Source of the DNA: an uncultured Desulfovibrionaceae bacterium
GTDB lineage: Bacteria; Desulfobacterota; Desulfovibrionia; Desulfovibrionales; Desulfovibrionaceae
Reading direction: 5' to 3'
DNA: 10,127 nucleotides
Assembly: GCA_949427775.1 (NCBI GenBank)
Contig: CASQEL010000046.1
Span: 1-10,127 of the forward strand
Position 1 is the first letter of the stretch, and each line of letters starts with the position of its first letter. Under the pieces are notes generated by a model that worked only from the letters and a program-made list of their open reading frames with translations, searched no databases and was not told the origin of the DNA. Below are positions 7,384-10,127 of the stretch, piece by piece. The position numbers were made by a program, and so were the translations under genes.

Positions 7384-7388
7384 AGGAG
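7384..7388 (+). promoter_or_regulatory. Ribosome binding site supporting a GTG start for rpsO
   Basis: AGGAG within AAAGGAGAA lies seven bases before GTG 7396 but thirteen before ATG 7402. The spacing favours GTG, which also gives the family-standard length of 89 residues. Confidence 0.65.
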
Positions 7389-7395
7389 AACCGCT

Positions 7396-7665
7396 GTGGT
7401 CATGGATTCCGAACAGAAGAAAAGCATTATCGACGCGCACGCCAAGCATGAAGGAGACACCGGCTCCCCCGAGGTGCAGGTGGCCCTGTTGACGGCCCGC
7501 ATTGAAGGTCTGACCGGTCACTTCAAGACCCACAAGAAAGACTTTCACTCCCGCACGGGCTTGCTGCGGCTTGTGGGACAGCGTCGTAATATTCTGAAAT
7601 ATTTGAAAAATAAAGATATTCAACGCTACCGCGCGCTTATCGAAAAACTCGGTTTGCGCAAGTAG
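7396..7665 (+). CDS. rpsO: 30S ribosomal protein S15
   Basis: S15 is a primary binder of 16S rRNA in the platform of the 30S subunit and makes an inter-subunit bridge. The 89-residue product (from GTG) has the family core: GDTGSPEVQVALLTARI, a helix with LTGHFKTHKKDFHSRTGLL, QRRNILKYLKNKD and the terminal YRALIEKLGLRK. The DTGS motif falls at residues 21-24, the same place as in the E. coli protein, so GTG 7396 gives the right length; ATG 7402 would shorten it by two residues. rpsO directly before pnp is a widely conserved pair. S15 represses its own mRNA in E. coli through a leader structure; here only 24 bases separate it from truB, so any such element would have to overlap the truB end, and I cannot identify one. 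Confidence 0.97.
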   Translation: MVMDSEQKKSIIDAHAKHEGDTGSPEVQVALLTARIEGLTGHFKTHKKDFHSRTGLLRLVGQRRNILKYLKNKDIQRYRALIEKLGLRK

Positions 7666-7679
7666 CGTCGCGCCGACAC

Positions 7680-7704
7680 GGGGGAGCCTGCGGCTCCCCC
7701 CTTT
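7680..7704 (+). terminator. Terminator-like hairpin after rpsO
   Basis: GGGGGAGCC (7680-7688) and GGCTCCCCC (7692-7700) form a perfect nine-pair stem with a TGC loop, followed by C and TTT then C. The stem is strong but the T tract is only three bases, so termination is probably partial or absent. Its place fifteen bases after the rpsO stop matches that of the rpsO attenuator in E. coli. It could lower pnp expression relative to rpsO, or protect the rpsO mRNA 3' end. Confidence 0.5.
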
Positions 7705-7750
7705 CATAACCTGCGGCGAGGGCCTGCGCCCGGCCGCGCAACAGCCGTGG

Positions 7751-7814
7751 GAAGGGGGGTCCGGGAAGGACGGCGAGACGCCGCTCGCTCGTCGCCGTTC
7801 CCGGAATCCCCTTC
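7751..7814 (+). promoter_or_regulatory. Long imperfect hairpin in the pnp 5' leader
   Basis: The stem is built from GAAGGGG (7751-7757) with CCCCTTC (7808-7814), one G-T wobble (7758/7807), one G-A mismatch (7759/7806), TCCGGGAA (7760-7767) with TTCCCGGA (7798-7805), a three-base bulge (7768-7770), and CGGCGA (7771-7776) with TCGCCG (7792-7797), closed by a 15-base loop. That is 21 Watson-Crick pairs and one wobble within 64 bases. It ends 23 bases before the pnp start, with no T tract, so it is not a classical terminator. In E. coli the pnp leader folds into a long stem that RNase III cuts, letting PNPase repress its own mRNA; this structure is in the same place. Shared function is inference only. 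Confidence 0.5.
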
Positions 7815-7837
7815 GGGAAGCAAAGGATTGCAAGGTA

Positions 7838-10075
7838 ATGCAGGATATTTTTCACCCTACCCGGGTTACCGCCGCCGTGGGCGGCAAAGAGGTCGTGTTT
7901 GAAACAGGCCGTCTGGCCAATCAGGCGCACGGAGCGGTCTGGATTCAGTGCGGCGGCACCGTGGCCCTGGTGACGGTGTGCTCGCAACCCCTGGAGTTCG
8001 ACAAGGGATTTTTTCCGCTGACCGTGGAGTACTCCGAAAAAATGTACGCGGCCGGACGTATTCCGGGCAGCTTCTTCCGCCGGGAAATCGGCCGCCCCTC
8101 GGAGCGCGAGACGCTGGTTTCGCGCCTCATCGACCGTCCGATTCGGCCCCTGTTTCCCAAGGGATTGAAAGAAGACGTGCAGGTGCTGGCCAACGTCATT
8201 TCGGCGGATCAGGAAAACGAGTCCGACGTGCTGGCGCTGACCGGCGCGTCCGCCGCCCTGATGCTCTCGCCGCTGCCCTTCGAGGGGCCGGTGGCGGGCG
8301 GCCGCATCGGCCGCGTGGACGGCCGCTTTGTGCTCAATCCCTCATATGCGGAGCAGGAGCGCAGCGATCTGAACATCGTGTTCGCGGCGTCCGCCGACGC
8401 GCTGACCATGGTGGAAGGTGAAGCCGACATCGTGCCGGAAAGCGTCATCGCCGAAGCTCTGGAGTGGGCCCGCAAGGAAATTCAGCCGCTCATCGAAGCG
8501 CAGCTCAAGTTGCGCGAACTGGCGGGCAAACCCAAGATGGATTTTACCCCGGCCGAAGACGACGCCGCGCTGACGGCGCGAGTGACCGAGCTGGCCATGG
8601 CCGCCGGTCTGGAAGCCGCTCTGCGCGTGCCGGAAAAACTGGCGCGCAAGGACGCCCGCAAGGCCGTCAGGGAACACGTCATGCAGGGACTGAGCGATGA
8701 TCCCGCCTGGGCGGAAAATGAAGAAGCCCTGAAAAGCGTGGGGGACATTCTCGGAGCCCTGGAAAAGAACGTGGTGCGCGGCCGCATCGTCAGGGAAGGA
8801 ACGCGCATCGACGGACGCGATACCAGAACCGTGCGCCCCATTCAGATTCAGACCGGGCTGCTGCCCCGCGCCCACGGCTCGGCGCTGTTCGCCCGTGGGG
8901 AAACAAAATCCATGGTGGTGACCACGCTGGGCTCGTCCACTGACGAGCAACGGGTGGATTCGCTGGTGGGCGATGTGACCAAGCGCTTTATGCTGCACTA
9001 CAATTTCCCGCCGTTCTCCGTGGGCGAAGTCAAGCCCGTCCGGGTGTCTCGCCGCGAAATCGGACACGGCGCGCTGGCCGAAAAGGCGTTGCGTCCGGTG
9101 CTGCCCTCCGACGAGGCGTTTCCCTTCACCCTGCGGGTGGTGTCCGAAACGCTGGAGTCCAACGGCTCTTCGTCCATGGCCGCCGTGTGCGGCGGTTCGC
9201 TGTCGCTCATGGATGCCGGGGTGCCCGTGTCCGCGCCGGTGGCGGGCGTGGCCATGGGATTGATCAAGGAAGACGATCAATTCATCGTGCTGACGGACAT
9301 CCTGGGTGATGAAGACGCCCTGGGCGATATGGATTTCAAGATCGCGGGCACGGCCGAAGGCGTCACCGCCGTCCAGATGGACATCAAGATCACCGGGCTG
9401 ACCACCGAGATCATGGCCCGCGCCATGGAACAGGCCCGCGAAGCGCGGCTGCACATTCTCGGAAAAATGGCCGAGGCTCTGGAGAGCCCGCGTACCCATC
9501 TGTCCAAGTACGCCCCGCAGCATGCGGAAGTGTTCGTCAACCCGGACATCATCCGTCTGATCATCGGCCCCGGCGGCAAGAACATCAAGGCTATCACCTC
9601 GGCCACAGGCGCGTCTGTGGATATTGAGGACAGCGGACGCATTTCCATCTTCGCCCCCACGCAGGAAGCCATGGAAAAAGCCAAGGAGATGGTGCAGTAT
9701 TACGATCAGCGTCCCGATCTGGGCAAAAACTACACGGCCAAGGTCCGCAAGATTCTGGAAATCGGGGTCATCGTGGAAATTCTGCCCAACGTGGAAGCGC
9801 TGGTGCACGTCTCCCAACTGGATGTCAACCGGGTCAATCAACCCGGCGACGTGGCGCATCTCGGCGAAGATATGGTGGTCAAGGTCATCGAGATCAACGG
9901 CGACCGCATCCGCGCCAGCCGCAAGGCGGTGCTGCTGGAAGAGCAGGGGCATCCCTGGAATCCCGAAGAAACCGCCCGTCCCCAGCGCGAGCCTCGCGGA
10001 GATCGGGGCGGCAGAGGCGGCGATCGCGGCGGACGGGATCGGGGCGATCGCGGTCGCGGCAGAGAGCGCGGGTAG
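7838..10075 (+). CDS. pnp: Polyribonucleotide nucleotidyltransferase (PNPase)
   Basis: PNPase degrades RNA 3' to 5' using phosphate and can add tails in reverse; it acts as a ring-shaped trimer. The 745-residue product has the full order: first RNase PH domain (about 1-145) with the FFRR loop at 79-82; helical domain (about 150-240); second RNase PH domain (about 320-550) with acidic catalytic residues D493 and D499 in GDEDALGDMDFK; KH domain with GPGG at 577-580; S1 domain (about 630-697); and a 26-residue Arg/Gly/Asp tail (720-745). The start ATG at 7838 has AAAGGA at 7822-7827 ten bases upstream, and the next residues (MQDIFHPTRVTA) suit the family. It is the last gene seen and sits 172 bases after rpsO, the usual partner. 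No inactivating change is visible. Confidence 0.97.
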   Translation: MQDIFHPTRVTAAVGGKEVVFETGRLANQAHGAVWIQCGGTVALVTVCSQPLEFDKGFFPLTVEYSEKMYAAGRIPGSFFRREIGRPSERETLVSRLIDRPIRPLFPKGLKEDVQVLANVISADQENESDVLALTGASAALMLSPLPFEGPVAGGRIGRVDGRFVLNPSYAEQERSDLNIVFAASADALTMVEGEADIVPESVIAEALEWARKEIQPLIEAQLKLRELAGKPKMDFTPAEDDAALTARVTELAMAAGLEAALRVPEKLARKDARKAVREHVMQGLSDDPAWAENEEALKSVGDILGALEKNVVRGRIVREGTRIDGRDTRTVRPIQIQTGLLPRAHGSALFARGETKSMVVTTLGSSTDEQRVDSLVGDVTKRFMLHYNFPPFSVGEVKPVRVSRREIGHGALAEKALRPVLPSDEAFPFTLRVVSETLESNGSSSMAAVCGGSLSLMDAGVPVSAPVAGVAMGLIKEDDQFIVLTDILGDEDALGDMDFKIAGTAEGVTAVQMDIKITGLTTEIMARAMEQAREARLHILGKMAEALESPRTHLSKYAPQHAEVFVNPDIIRLIIGPGGKNIKAITSATGASVDIEDSGRISIFAPTQEAMEKAKEMVQYYDQRPDLGKNYTAKVRKILEIGVIVEILPNVEALVHVSQLDVNRVNQPGDVAHLGEDMVVKVIEINGDRIRASRKAVLLEEQGHPWNPEETARPQREPRGDRGGRGGDRGGRDRGDRGRGRERG
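9995..10072 (+). other. Arg/Gly/Asp-rich C-terminal tail of PNPase
   Basis: Residues 720-745 contain 10 Arg, 11 Gly, 4 Asp and one Glu and nothing else, in loose repeats of GDRGG and GGR. The DNA repeats words such as CGATCGCGG. The tail follows the S1 domain and is expected to be disordered; it may add RNA or protein contacts. It resembles RGG-type tails of other RNA-binding proteins, but its function here is unknown. Confidence 0.75.
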
Positions 10076-10105
10076 AGCAGTTCACGGTTGAAATGCTCCA
10101 AAAGA

Positions 10106-10124
10106 TGTGGGGCTCCGCCCCACA
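10106..10124 (+). terminator. Candidate operon-end hairpin after pnp, cut by the window edge
   Basis: TGTGGGGC (10106-10113) pairs with GCCCCACA (10117-10124) around a TCC loop, eight perfect pairs, starting 31 bases after the pnp stop. The window ends three bases later (CCC), so a T tract can be neither seen nor excluded. Position and strength suit a transcription terminator or an mRNA 3'-end stabilising stem. Confidence 0.45.
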
Positions 10125-10127
10125 CCC

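Noticed and set aside
7705..7710. CATAAC as a -10 box of a pnp promoter
   Set aside because: The position about 17 bases upstream is inside the GC-rich terminator-like stem and has no -35 resemblance.
8342..9952. A 536-codon minus-strand open frame within pnp
   Set aside because: It is codon-aligned with pnp and has the same cause: no TTA, CTA or TCA codons on the sense strand. The protein resembles no family I know.

Overview
The window is one continuous, forward-strand block of translation and RNA-metabolism genes: the end of rimP, then nusA, ylxR (DUF448), infB, a DUF503/YlxP gene, a DHH/DHHA1 phosphoesterase (NrnA type), truB, rpsO and pnp. This is the conserved bacterial nusA-infB-pnp cluster. 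High G+C, the placement of DUF503 and an nrnA-like gene between infB and truB, and the protein sequences suggest a Desulfovibrio-like member of the Desulfovibrionales. That assignment is an impression from gene order and sequence style, not a database result.

Layout. Positions 2-295 hold the C-terminus of RimP (30S maturation), whose stop codon overlaps the nusA start. NusA (292-1581), YlxR (1585-1797) and IF2 (1873-4770) follow in the same reading frame. A 97-nt gap with two GC-rich hairpins leads to the DUF503 gene (4868-5164), whose stop overlaps the start of nrnA (5161-6189). About 200 nt without a convincing gene precede truB (best start 6388, end 7371). rpsO (7396-7665) starts at GTG. 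A 172-nt leader containing two hairpins, one of them long and imperfect, precedes pnp (7838-10075). A further hairpin at the right edge may end the operon, but the window stops before any T tract could be seen.

How the genes work together. RimP and S15 build the 30S subunit, IF2 starts translation, NusA couples transcription to RNA structure, TruB modifies the tRNA T-loop, PNPase degrades mRNA processively, and NrnA removes the short oligonucleotides left at the end. YlxR is a small RNA-associated protein and DUF503 has no firmly established role. rbfA, often found between infB and truB in this cluster, is not present in the window.

I see no mobile element, CRISPR array, tRNA or rRNA gene, and no sign of horizontal transfer. 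The genes are ordinary housekeeping genes. The features most worth a second look are RNA structures in the gaps, above all the long hairpin in the pnp leader, and the absence of rbfA. I found no evidence for a new biological system.
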